From positions 1 to 64,000 of the forward strand of contig JAFKLG010000068.1 in the NCBI GenBank assembly GCA_017304945.1: DNA of 64,000 bases. Reading direction: 5' to 3'. The notes beneath the pieces are model-generated. The model saw only the letters and a program-made list of their open reading frames with translations, did not search any database and was not told where the DNA came from. Origin of the DNA: Rhodospirillales bacterium (GTDB taxonomy: Bacteria > Pseudomonadota > Alphaproteobacteria > Acetobacterales > Acetobacteraceae). The first letter of the stretch is position 1. Every line of letters begins with the position of its first letter. Made by a program: the position numbers and the translations under genes. Shown one piece after another: positions 35,351 to 43,236 of this stretch.

Positions 35351-35426
35351 TCGGGGCCAAAGGTAAGCCAGCAGGGGGAGCACTCCAAGGGTTTGTGCAA
35401 CCGCCGGCAGCGGGACGGTGGCCGCC

Positions 35427-36482
35427 TCAGCCCCAGCGCTCGAGCCTGGCGTGGCGGGCGCGGACGGTGACCCAGGCCGTCCAGGCGAGCTGCGGCGGCA
35501 GCACCAGCAGTGGGACCAGCGGCTTCCAGGCCGAGGGCGCGGCGATGAACAGCAGGCAGCACAAGCCGCCATAGATCGCGAAGCCCCAATGGATCAGCGT
35601 GACCGCGACGGCCGGCACGCCGGAGCGCTGGGCGACCTGGTAGAGATGGCCGCGATGCGCCGCGGTGATCTGGTGGCCGGCGAGGGCGCGCCGCGCCAGG
35701 GTGAACGCCACGTCGTACAGCACGCCCGACAGCAGCATGGGCATGAGCAGCAGGGAGAGCTCGATCCCGTCGAAGCGGCTGGCGACCACGGCGAGCACGG
35801 CCAGCATGAAGCCGCAGAACTGGCTGCCGACATCGCCCATGAAGATGCGGGCGCGGGGAAAGTTGAACGGCAGGAAGCCGACGATCCCGGCGGCGAGCAT
35901 CAGGGCGGCGAAGTAGCCGAACCAGCCGCCATGGGTGGCGGCGATCCCGGCCAGGAAGCCGCAGGCGATCAGCGCGACGCCGGCGGCGAGCCCGTTCAGC
36001 CCGTCGATGAAGTTCATCGCGTTGGTGGTGAACAGCAGCCAGGCGAGGGTGGCGAGCGGGCCCAGCCAGCCCAGCATCAGCGGGCCGACATAGGGGATGC
36101 GGTAATCGGTGACGTAGAAGCCGCTGCCGACCACCACCAGGGCGGCGAGCACCTGGGCGCCCAGTTTCACCACGAAGGGCCAGTCGAACAGGTCGTCGAG
36201 GAAGGCGACCGCGGCGATCGCGACCGAGGCCGCGAGCATGCCCTGGAAGTACGGGTCGGGCAGGCGGGCATAGGCGGCGAAGGCGTAGGTCAGCCCGATT
36301 CCCACCAGGAAGGCGACCAGGATGCCGACGCCGCCGCCCTTGGGGGTGGGGCGGTCATGCGCCTTGCGTGCCGCGGGCGTGTCCATCACCCGTACCGCGA
36401 TCATCACGCGGACCACGGCGGCCGAGAGCAGCGCCAGGCCGGCAGCGAAGGCGAGATGGCGAAGGAGGGCGGCGATGGTCAT
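35427..36482 (-). CDS. Undecaprenyl-phosphate sugar-1-phosphate transferase (MraY/WecA family)
   Basis: The protein has 351 residues and about ten membrane helices. Family motifs are DRPTPKGGGVGIL, AFLDDLFDWPF (DD motif), TTNAMNFIDGLNGLAAGV and FMGDVGSQFCGF. The cytosolic His loop has AAHRGHLYQVAQRSG. These fix it as a polyprenyl-phosphate HexNAc-1-phosphate transferase of the WecA/glycosyltransferase-4 type, which starts O-antigen or other envelope glycans. The sugar cannot be read from the sequence. It heads a probable operon with the phosphatase and hldE. Confidence 0.9.
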   Translation of the reverse strand: MTIAALLRHLAFAAGLALLSAAVVRVMIAVRVMDTPAARKAHDRPTPKGGGVGILVAFLVGIGLTYAFAAYARLPDPYFQGMLAASVAIAAVAFLDDLFDWPFVVKLGAQVLAALVVVGSGFYVTDYRIPYVGPLMLGWLGPLATLAWLLFTTNAMNFIDGLNGLAAGVALIACGFLAGIAATHGGWFGYFAALMLAAGIVGFLPFNFPRARIFMGDVGSQFCGFMLAVLAVVASRFDGIELSLLLMPMLLSGVLYDVAFTLARRALAGHQITAAHRGHLYQVAQRSGVPAVAVTLIHWGFAIYGGLCCLLFIAAPSAWKPLVPLLVLPPQLAWTAWVTVRARHARLERWG

Positions 36483-36645
36483 ACGGCATCCTGGTCACGG
36501 GGCGGCGCAATCTGCCGCGTCCGTCACGCGCTGACCATGTCCGGATTGGGCCCGTTGCCGCGTCCGTTTGCAGGCGGTGAGGGAGGGCGTGGTGGCGGCC
36601 GGAGACGGGCCCGACCCGCGGGCGCATGAGGCGCCAAAACGCCGA

Positions 36646-36676
36646 ATGGGACGACCGGCGGTGCCGGTCGTCCCAT
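36646..36676 (-). terminator. Intrinsic terminator downstream of ompW
   Basis: A perfect 14-bp stem (36646-36659 with 36663-36676) has a GGT/ACC triloop. On the minus strand it is followed by TTCGGCGTTTT. It lies 63 bp beyond the ompW stop. Confidence 0.7.
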
Positions 36677-36738
36677 CATCGGCTCATGATCGCGTGGCGG
36701 CGTTGGCGGCGGGGGGATGCGCCTGGCCGCCGCGCCGA

Positions 36739-37413
36739 TCAGAACCGGTAGCCGATGCCGGCGCCGATCACCATCGGGTTCAGCGAGGTCTTCGCCTTGA
36801 TCGCGCCGCCGTTGATGCTGGCCTCGGTGTTGACGAAGATCTGCTTGAAGTCGACGTTCGCGAACCAGCGGCCGGCGAAGTTGTAGTCGAAGCCCACCTG
36901 CACGGCGGCGCCGACGTTGTTGCTGAGACCGAGGCTGGTCACCGCGCTGGTGCCGGCGCCCGGTGCGCTCGAGTTGTAGAAGAACGTCACGTTCAGGCCG
37001 GCGCCCACATAGGGGCTGAACCGCTGATGCGGCATGAAGTGGTATTGCAGCAGCAGGGTGGGCGGCAGCACCCAGGTATTGCCCACATAGTAGCTGCCCG
37101 AGGACAGGGCGGAGCCCTTCGCATAGATGTTGTGCTGCGTGGTCGCGGCGATCAGCTCGAGCGCGACGTTGTCGGTGAGGAAGTAGGAGAAGTCGAGTTC
37201 CGGCGCGGCGGTGTTGGAGGTTTCGACATGGCCGCCGATCACCGAGATGCTGCTGCTGGAGTTCAGCGGGATCACGCCGATCGCCCGCGCGCGCATCATG
37301 AAGGCGCCCGCTTCCTTGCCGACGGGCTTCTCGTCCCACACGCTCTGGGCGGAGGCCGCCCCACTGAATGCCATGGCGCCCACGAGGGCGGTGGCGAGCA
37401 GAAAATGTCTCAT
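36739..37413 (-). CDS. ompW: OmpW family outer membrane protein
   Basis: The protein has 224 residues from the ATG at 37413, which is preceded by AGGAGAG. The signal peptide is MRHFLLATALVGAMAFSG, cleaved near ASAQS. The mature protein begins AGAFMMRARAIGVIPLNSSS and contains DFSYFLTDNVALELIAATT, LPPTLLLQYHF and a terminal beta-signal GAGIGYRF ending in Phe. These are typical of the eight-stranded OmpW barrel. In enterobacteria ompW is controlled by FNR. A perfect FNR-like palindrome lies about 94 bp upstream here, and a strong terminator follows the gene. Confidence 0.93.
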   Translation of the reverse strand: MRHFLLATALVGAMAFSGAASAQSVWDEKPVGKEAGAFMMRARAIGVIPLNSSSSISVIGGHVETSNTAAPELDFSYFLTDNVALELIAATTQHNIYAKGSALSSGSYYVGNTWVLPPTLLLQYHFMPHQRFSPYVGAGLNVTFFYNSSAPGAGTSAVTSLGLSNNVGAAVQVGFDYNFAGRWFANVDFKQIFVNTEASINGGAIKAKTSLNPMVIGAGIGYRF

Positions 37414-37500
37414 GATCTCTCCTCGGCGGGCGCGGTCCTCACAACCAGGACGCGAGTTTTTGTGCCGAGAGAGAAAAACCATCCGGTGACCGGAATGGCC

Positions 37501-37514
37501 TTGACCTAGGTCAA
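37501..37514 (-). promoter_or_regulatory. FNR/CRP-family binding palindrome upstream of ompW
   Basis: TTGACCTAGGTCAA is a perfect 14-bp palindrome differing from the FNR/FixK consensus TTGAT-N4-ATCAA only by one symmetrical base in each half-site. It lies in the 230-bp spacer between the ompW start and the end of the lipoprotein gene. Both genes are on the minus strand, so it most likely controls ompW. A second palindrome, CCGGTGACCGG, sits just downstream toward ompW. Confidence 0.65.
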
Positions 37515-37643
37515 CGATGTCCCGCTGCCGCACTCATCGGGCGAACTGTGGCCTGTCGGCCACAGTGGCGTCCGCCACCCGGGAGAGCGGGTGTGAAGCA
37601 GCCGTCGCCAGCGGAGGGCGCTGCAGCCGTCGCCAGCCGAGGG

Positions 37644-37997
37644 TCAGCCGCAGCCATTGCCGCGGAAGGAGAAGGACCGCACCGTTCCCTCCACCACGGC
37701 AAAGGTGGTTTCGCAGAAGGTGGTGATCACCTGCGGCGGCAGCCCGCCATACGGGCCCCAGAAGGGCGGCCCGAACGGGTATCCCGGGCTGCCGGGCACG
37801 ATCTCCGTCTGGCCCTCGTCGTAGGCGAGGTATTTCACCCCTTCCGTCTCGTAGACCCGGTTCGGCACGCCGAGTTGCTGCACCAGCACGCCCTCGCGCT
37901 GGCCGATGAACGGCGCAAGCCGCGCCTGGCGCGCCGCCAGCCCGTTGGTGCAGGCGGCGAGGACCAGGACGAGCAGGATCGGAACGGCGCGGCGCAT
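37644..37997 (-). CDS. Small lipoprotein of unknown function
   Basis: The protein has 117 residues from the ATG at 37997, behind AGGGAGC. The lipobox is VLVLAACTNG, with the acylated Cys at about residue 16. The mature part has QREGVLVQQLGVPNRVYETEGVKYLAYDEG, reminiscent of SmpA/BamE-like small lipoproteins that pair a GxP turn with an exposed strand. A Pro/Gly-rich stretch (GSPGYPFGPPFWGPYGG) and two late Cys (FCETTF, GNGCG) follow. Localisation to the outer or inner membrane is not certain. The family is not firmly recognised. Confidence 0.7.
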   Translation of the reverse strand: MRRAVPILLVLVLAACTNGLAARQARLAPFIGQREGVLVQQLGVPNRVYETEGVKYLAYDEGQTEIVPGSPGYPFGPPFWGPYGGLPPQVITTFCETTFAVVEGTVRSFSFRGNGCG

Positions 37998-38065
37998 GGC
38001 ATGCTCCCTGTGGATGGCGACGACTGTCGGGCCGGTGCGGGTGGCGCCGCAAGCGGGTCCGTGGC

Positions 38066-39121
38066 TCAGGCCAGGTCGGATGGCGGCAGCCACAGCACCT
38101 GGCCGATCCGGTCGGCGCCGGCCGCGATCATCGCGAGCCGGTCGAAGCCCAGCGCGATGCCCGCACAGGCGGGCATGCCATGCGCGAGGGCGGCGAGGAA
38201 GTCCTCATCCAGCGGCCAGTCCATCACGGGGTCGCCGCCGTAAATCGCGGCGCGGCGGCGGCGATCCTCGGCGAAGCGGGCGCGCTGCTCCTCGGCGTCG
38301 GTCAGTTCGACGAAGGCGTTGGCGAGTTCTATGCCGCAGACGAACAGCTCGAAGCGTTCGGCGACCCTGGGGTCGGCCGGGTCCCGCCGCGCGAGGGCCG
38401 CCTGCGCCGCCGGCCAGTGGGTGAGAAAGGTGGGGTGGTCGCGGCCGATCCGGGGCTCGACGCGTTCGAGCAGGAGACGGAAGAACAGGTCCTCCCAGTC
38501 CTCGCCGTCGCGCAGGCGGGTGCCGGCCGAGGCGGCGAGTGCGGCGGCATCGCCGGCGGTTCCCAGCAGATCGGCGCCGGCGTGGCGGTGGAAGGCCTCG
38601 GCGACGGTGAGGCATTCGATGCGGGAGAGGTCGGTGGTGACGCCGCGGCAGGTCACCACCGGCGGCAGAACGGCGCGGAGCAGGGCGGTCGTCTCGGCGA
38701 TCAGCGCGTCCATTCCCGCACCCGGCGCATACCATTCGAGCATGGTGAACTCGGGCGCATGGGTCGCGCTGGCCTCCCCGTTCCGCCACACCCGGGCGAG
38801 TTGGAAGATCGGCCCGGCGCCCCCGGCCAGCAGGCGCTTCATCGCGAATTCCGGGCTGGTGTGGAGCCAGAGCGGCTCCTCGCGCCCGTCGGGGTGGCGC
38901 CGCCGGGTGGCGAAGGGATGCAGGTGCACCTCCTCCCCCGGGGCGGGCACGGCATAGGGCGTCTCCACCTCCAGGTAGCCGCGACCGGCGAAGAAGGCGC
39001 GCGTCGCCGCGGTCAGCCGCGCGCGGCGGCGCAGGAAGGGCAGGCGCGCGGCGAGCCGGTCGGGGTGCCAGGCGGGTTTCGCGGGAGGGGGCGCGGGGCG
39101 GGGGGCGGCCGGCTTGGTCAT
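38066..39121 (-). CDS. epmA: EF-P lysine--lysylligase EpmA (PoxA/GenX)
   Basis: The protein has 351 residues. It is a class II lysyl-tRNA synthetase-like core without the anticodon-binding domain: RGYLEVETPYAVPAPGEEVH, LHTSPEFAMKRLL (motif 2 region), RVWRNGEASATHAPEFTMLEWY and motif 3 GIALGFDRLAMI. EpmA activates (R)-beta-lysine and attaches it to a conserved lysine of elongation factor P. Companions epmB and efp are within 5 kb on the opposite strand. The Pro/Ala-rich first 18 residues are variable. The start at 39121 faces the solute-binding protein gene. Confidence 0.93.
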   Translation of the reverse strand: MTKPAAPRPAPPPAKPAWHPDRLAARLPFLRRRARLTAATRAFFAGRGYLEVETPYAVPAPGEEVHLHPFATRRRHPDGREEPLWLHTSPEFAMKRLLAGGAGPIFQLARVWRNGEASATHAPEFTMLEWYAPGAGMDALIAETTALLRAVLPPVVTCRGVTTDLSRIECLTVAEAFHRHAGADLLGTAGDAAALAASAGTRLRDGEDWEDLFFRLLLERVEPRIGRDHPTFLTHWPAAQAALARRDPADPRVAERFELFVCGIELANAFVELTDAEEQRARFAEDRRRRAAIYGGDPVMDWPLDEDFLAALAHGMPACAGIALGFDRLAMIAAGADRIGQVLWLPPSDLA

Positions 39122-39266
39122 GCGGCGGAGCCTAGCGCCGGATCGGCGCGGCGTCCCGTGTTGGGAAGCGCGTTCCAAGCGCTGGTCCGAACGGGGCCGG
39201 CGCGTTGACAGGGGGCAGCCGAACGGCAAGCCTCCGGCCGCATAAGAATGTCTTTCGGGGGAAACG

Positions 39267-40508
39267 ATGCCTGCCTTCACGCGCCGCACTCTTCTCGGCA
39301 CCGCTGCCGCGTCCGCCGCCGCCACCGCGGTGCCGCTTCGCCGCGGCCGCGCGCAGTCCGCCCCGATCCGCATCGGGATCCTCACCGACATGAGCGGTCC
39401 CTATGCCGAGGCGACCGGTCCCGGCGACGTGCTGGCGGCGCAGTTCGCGATCGAGGATTTCACCAAGCAGCATCCCGAGATCAAGGTCGAGCTGCTGCAG
39501 GCCGACATGCTGCTGAAGCCCGACGTGGGCGCGACGATCGCGCGGGGCTGGTACGACACGCAGGACGTGGACGCGATCTTCGACATCCCGCATTCGGGCG
39601 TCGCGATCGCGGTCGGCCAGGTGGCGAAGGAGAAGGACAAGGCGGTGATCTTCACCGGCGCCGGCATTCCCGACCTGACCGGCAAGTACTGCTCCCCCAA
39701 CCAGATCCAGTGGACCTACGATCTGTGGTCCAACTCCAATGCGGTGACCCGCGGCCTGGTGCAGGGCGGGCGGGACACGTGGTATTTCGTGAAGTTCGAC
39801 TACATCTCCGGCCACACGATGGCGAAGGACACCGCCACGATCGTCGAGCAGATGGGCGGCAAGGTGCTGGGCATGAGCGCCTATCCGTTCCCCGGCACCA
39901 CCGACTTCTCGTCCTATCTGCTGGCGGCGCAGGCCAGCAAGGCGAAGGTGCTGTGCCTCGCGAATGCCGGCGACGACACGTCGAACTGCATCAAGCAGGC
40001 GCGCGAGTTCGGCCTGCCGCAGGGCGGCATGACGATCTGCGCGCTGGTCTACCAGGACTACATCGTGCAGTCGGTCGGGCTCGACCAGGCGCAGGGCATC
40101 GTCGGCTGCATGCCGTTCGTCTGGACCAAGGACGAGGGGACGCGGGCGTTTGCGGCGCGGTTCATGCCGCGCTACCACAACGCCGCGCCGAACTATTATC
40201 ACGCGGGGTGCTACTCGGCGGTCACCCACTATCTGAAGGCGGTCGCCGCGCTGGGACCGGACAAGGCGAAGGCGAGCGGACGGGCGGCGATCGCGCAGAT
40301 GAAGGCGATCCCGGTCGACGACCCGCTGTTCGGGAAGGGGCATGTGCGGGCGGACGGCAAGCACATCCACGACACCTATGTCTGGCAGACCAAGGCGCCT
40401 GCCGAATCGAAAGGCCCATGGGACTTCTTCAACCTCGTCGCCACCATTCCGGCGGAGAAGGCATTTCAGCCGATGGATCCGCAGACCTGCGCGCTGGCGA
40501 AGGCCTGA
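39267..40508 (+). CDS. ABC transporter substrate-binding protein, branched-chain amino acid type
   Basis: The protein has 413 residues with a GGGGGAAACG Shine-Dalgarno. The twin-arginine-like leader is TRRTLLGTAAASAAATAVPL. The mature protein has the periplasmic-binding fold of the LivJ/amide type I group: IRIGILTDMSGPYAEATGPGD, GVAIAVGQVAKEKDKAVIF, FVKFDYISGHTMAKDT and GMTICALVYQDYIVQSVGLD. No permease or ATPase gene is adjacent, so it is an orphan binding protein, common in Acetobacteraceae and related groups. It sits between epmA and epmB, and its stop overlaps the open frame of epmB. Confidence 0.88.
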   Translation: MPAFTRRTLLGTAAASAAATAVPLRRGRAQSAPIRIGILTDMSGPYAEATGPGDVLAAQFAIEDFTKQHPEIKVELLQADMLLKPDVGATIARGWYDTQDVDAIFDIPHSGVAIAVGQVAKEKDKAVIFTGAGIPDLTGKYCSPNQIQWTYDLWSNSNAVTRGLVQGGRDTWYFVKFDYISGHTMAKDTATIVEQMGGKVLGMSAYPFPGTTDFSSYLLAAQASKAKVLCLANAGDDTSNCIKQAREFGLPQGGMTICALVYQDYIVQSVGLDQAQGIVGCMPFVWTKDEGTRAFAARFMPRYHNAAPNYYHAGCYSAVTHYLKAVAALGPDKAKASGRAAIAQMKAIPVDDPLFGKGHVRADGKHIHDTYVWQTKAPAESKGPWDFFNLVATIPAEKAFQPMDPQTCALAKA

Positions 40509-41635
40509 CCCCGCACGACCCACCGCCTGACGGCTCGGACGCGAGCGGCCCCGGCGACGTTACGTACGCGGCGGCGATCGGCCGGGGCGAGCGCACGCTG
40601 CGCACCGCCGCCGACCTCGCCGCCGCCGGCCTGATCCCGGCCGCGACCGAACCCGCGGTCGCGGCGGTGGAGCAGCGCTATGCGATCGCCGTCACCCCGA
40701 CGATGCAGGCGCTGATCGCGCGGCCCGACGATCCGATCGGGCGGCAGTTCATCCCTGATCCGGCGGAACTCGCCACCGCCCCGCACGAGCTGCTCGACCC
40801 GATCGGCGACGACGCGAAGTCGCCGCTGAAGGGCGTGGTGCACCGCTATGCCGATCGAGCGCTGCTGAAGCCGCTGCTGGTGTGCCCGGTGTATTGCCGG
40901 TTCTGCTTCCGGCGCGAGCATGTGGGCCCCGATGGCGGCCTGCTGAGCGAGGCGGAGCTGGCGGCGGCCTATGACTGGTTCGCGGCGCGTCCGGCAATCC
41001 GCGAGGTCATCCTGACTGGCGGCGACCCGTTGATGCTGTCGCCGCGCCGGCTGGGCGGGATCGTCGCCGCGCTGTCGGCGATTCCGCATGTGGAGACGAT
41101 CCGTGTGCATACCCGGCTGCCGGTCGCCGATCCGGCGCGGCTGACCGAGGCGCTGGCGGCGGCGCTCGAAACCGATCGGGCGATGTGGGTGGTGGTGCAT
41201 GCGAACCATGCGCGCGAGTTCACCCCGGCCGCGCGTGCCGCGCTGCGCCGGCTGCAGGCGCGGGCAATCCCGGTGCTGGGCCAGTCGGTGCTGCTGCGCG
41301 GCGTGAACGACACTCCCGAGGCGCTGGAGGCGCTGTTCCGCGCCATGCTGGCCGCGCGGGTGAAGCCCTATTACCTGCACCAGCTCGACCCGGCGCCGGG
41401 CACCGCGCGGTTCCACGTGCCGATCGAGGAGGGGCGGGCGCTGCTGCGTGCGCTGCGTGGCCGGGTGACCGGGCTCGCCTGGCCGACCTATGTGCTCGAT
41501 ATTCCGGGCGGGTTCGGGAAGGTGCCGCTGGGTCCCGACTACCTGCTGGACGGGCCGGCGGTGGCTGATCCGGCGGGAGCGGTGCACGCTCTTCCGGCAC
41601 CGGGTTCGGAGCCCGCGCCGACGGAGTGGTCTTAA
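40505..41635 (+). CDS. epmB: Radical-SAM lysine 2,3-aminomutase family protein (EpmB-like); start uncertain
   Basis: The frame encodes the radical-SAM cluster motif CPVYCRFCFRR, LTGGDPLMLS, VHTRLPV, and the PLP/substrate region KPYYLHQLDPAPG and TYVLDIPGGFGK. EpmB makes (R)-beta-lysine from lysine for EpmA. Homology appears to begin around 40595 (RTLRTAADLAAAGL), yet there is no ATG, GTG or TTG in frame between the solute-binding protein stop and that point. A CTG at 40505 overlapping that stop (CTGA), or a late GTG at 40667 or ATG at 40703, are the options. I give the CTG-coupled frame and flag it as unresolved. A frameshift near the start is also possible. Confidence 0.85.
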   Translation: MTPHDPPPDGSDASGPGDVTYAAAIGRGERTLRTAADLAAAGLIPAATEPAVAAVEQRYAIAVTPTMQALIARPDDPIGRQFIPDPAELATAPHELLDPIGDDAKSPLKGVVHRYADRALLKPLLVCPVYCRFCFRREHVGPDGGLLSEAELAAAYDWFAARPAIREVILTGGDPLMLSPRRLGGIVAALSAIPHVETIRVHTRLPVADPARLTEALAAALETDRAMWVVVHANHAREFTPAARAALRRLQARAIPVLGQSVLLRGVNDTPEALEALFRAMLAARVKPYYLHQLDPAPGTARFHVPIEEGRALLRALRGRVTGLAWPTYVLDIPGGFGKVPLGPDYLLDGPAVADPAGAVHALPAPGSEPAPTEWS

Positions 41636-41689
41636 CGTATCTTCAACGATGTTCTGTCTCCGTAGGGCCCTGCCCTGGAGACACGCGCC

Positions 41690-42445
41690 ATGCTCGCCCG
41701 CCGCTCCCTGCTTCGCTTTGCCGGGCTGTGCCCGCTCTGCGCCACGGCTGCTCGCGCCGGCGAGGGCGCGCATTGGGGGTATGAGGGCGCTGACGGGCCG
41801 GAGCATTGGGCGGCGCTTTCGCCGAACTACGCGGCCTGCAGCGCCGGCAGCGAGCAGACCCCGATCGACCTCGCGGCGGGCATCCCGGCGCAGACCGGCC
41901 GCATCGGCTTTTCCTATCACCGCCAGCCGCTGCAGGTGGTGAACAACGGTCACACGATCCAGGTGAACACCGCCCCCGGCAGCCTGATGATGATCGGGGA
42001 GACCGGCTACGAGCTGCTGCAGTTCCACTTCCATCACCCGGCCGAACACCTGCTTTCCGGCAAGGCGGCGGCGATGGAGTGCCATTTCGTGCACCGCTCC
42101 GCCGCCGGGGCGCTCGCGGTGGCCGGCGTGTTCCTGCAGCCGGGGCATTTGAACACGGCGCTGGTGCCGATCTGGCGGGCGATGCCGGCCTCCGCCGGGC
42201 CGGTGCAGACGGTGGCGAACGTCTTGATCGATCCGGCCGCCCTGCTGCCCCGGGACCGCACCTATTTCCGCTACATGGGTTCGCTGACCACGCCGCCCTG
42301 CACCGAGGGCGTGATGTGGACGGTGTTCCGTGACCCGATTCCGCTCGCACCCGAACAGATCCGAGCGTTCGCGGCGCTGTTCCCGATGAATGCGCGGCCC
42401 GTCCAGAAGCTGGGGCGGCGGTTCCTGCTGGAATCGGGGGTGTAG
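41690..42445 (+). CDS. Alpha-class carbonic anhydrase, exported
   Basis: The protein has 251 residues. The twin-arginine-type leader (ARRSLLRFAGL) is cleaved near ARAG, so it acts in the periplasm. Family motifs are HWGYEG, EQTPIDL, NNGHTIQV and QFHFHHPAEH, with zinc ligands His113 and His115. The third ligand is at ECHFVH (His132). The substrate pocket is SLTTPPCTEGVMW. A disulfide between Cys50 and the Cys of PPC is expected. It hydrates CO2. It lies between epmB and efp, 2.9 kb from a beta-class enzyme and a SulP transporter. Confidence 0.94.
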   Translation: MLARRSLLRFAGLCPLCATAARAGEGAHWGYEGADGPEHWAALSPNYAACSAGSEQTPIDLAAGIPAQTGRIGFSYHRQPLQVVNNGHTIQVNTAPGSLMMIGETGYELLQFHFHHPAEHLLSGKAAAMECHFVHRSAAGALAVAGVFLQPGHLNTALVPIWRAMPASAGPVQTVANVLIDPAALLPRDRTYFRYMGSLTTPPCTEGVMWTVFRDPIPLAPEQIRAFAALFPMNARPVQKLGRRFLLESGV

Positions 42446-42458
42446 GGGCGCTGCCCGA

Positions 42459-42530
42459 CGCCCGCGGCCGACGCCCGCGGTCCGTGCGCCCGCGATCCGC
42501 GCACCCCCGGTCCGCACGCCTGCGGCCGCG
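42459..42530. repeat. Degenerate tandem repeat, about 15-bp period
   Basis: Five units related to CGCCCGCGGTCCG begin at 42459, 42472, 42487, 42502 and 42517. They fill much of the 212-bp gap between the alpha-carbonic anhydrase and efp. No gene is seen there. Confidence 0.7.
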
Positions 42531-42657
42531 CCCCGGCCGATGCCTGCGGATGAGCGGACCCGCACCGGACCCGCACGTGCCCCGCCAGCTTGCCCAGCCT
42601 GCCTCATCGGTTTAGAAGCCCGCACCTCCATTCTTTGAAATCGAGACGAGCGATCCG

Positions 42658-43224
42658 ATGAAGCAGCAGGCGAACCTCATTCGCGCCGGCCAGGTGATCG
42701 AGCACGAAGGCCGCCGCTGGACCGTGCTCAAGCAGCAGATCATCACCCCCGGCAAGGGCGGCGCCTTCATCCAGGTCGAGATGCGCGACCTGAAGTCCGG
42801 CAACAAGACCAACGAGCGCTGGCGCACCGCCGACACCGTCGAGCGGCTGATGACCGAGGAGCGGGAGTACACCTACTCCTACACCGAGGGCCAGAACCTG
42901 GTGCTGATGGACCCGGAGACCTACGAGCAGACCCACATCCCGGCCGATCTGCTGGGCGATCTGGCGCCGTACCTGCAGGACAACATGCCGGTGACGGTCG
43001 ATCTCGTGGAAGGTGACCCGGTCGCGATCCACATCCCGGCGACCGTGACGCTGGAGATCGTCGAGGCCGATCCGGTGGTGAAGGGGCAGACCGCCTCCTC
43101 CTCCTACAAGCCCGCGCGGCTCTCGAACGGCGTGAAGACCAACGTGCCGCCGTTCATCGAGGCCGGGGAGCGGATCGTCGTGCGCACCGAGGACGGCAGC
43201 TACGTGGAGCGTGCCAAGGGCTGA
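42658..43224 (+). CDS. efp: Elongation factor P
   Basis: The protein has 188 residues. The three beta-barrel domains follow the EF-P pattern (AGQVIEHEGRRWTVLKQQ, EGQNLVLMDPETYEQTHIP, ERIVVRTEDGSYVERAKG). The modification loop is TPGKGGAF, with Lys33 in the position that receives beta-lysine from EpmA. EF-P relieves ribosome stalling at polyproline. The presence of a Lys (not Arg) and of nearby epmA and epmB genes together supports the beta-lysylation pathway. The inositol-phosphatase-like gene follows after 12 bp. Confidence 0.97.
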   Translation: MKQQANLIRAGQVIEHEGRRWTVLKQQIITPGKGGAFIQVEMRDLKSGNKTNERWRTADTVERLMTEEREYTYSYTEGQNLVLMDPETYEQTHIPADLLGDLAPYLQDNMPVTVDLVEGDPVAIHIPATVTLEIVEADPVVKGQTASSSYKPARLSNGVKTNVPPFIEAGERIVVRTEDGSYVERAKG

Positions 43225-43236
43225 GGGAGACTCCCG

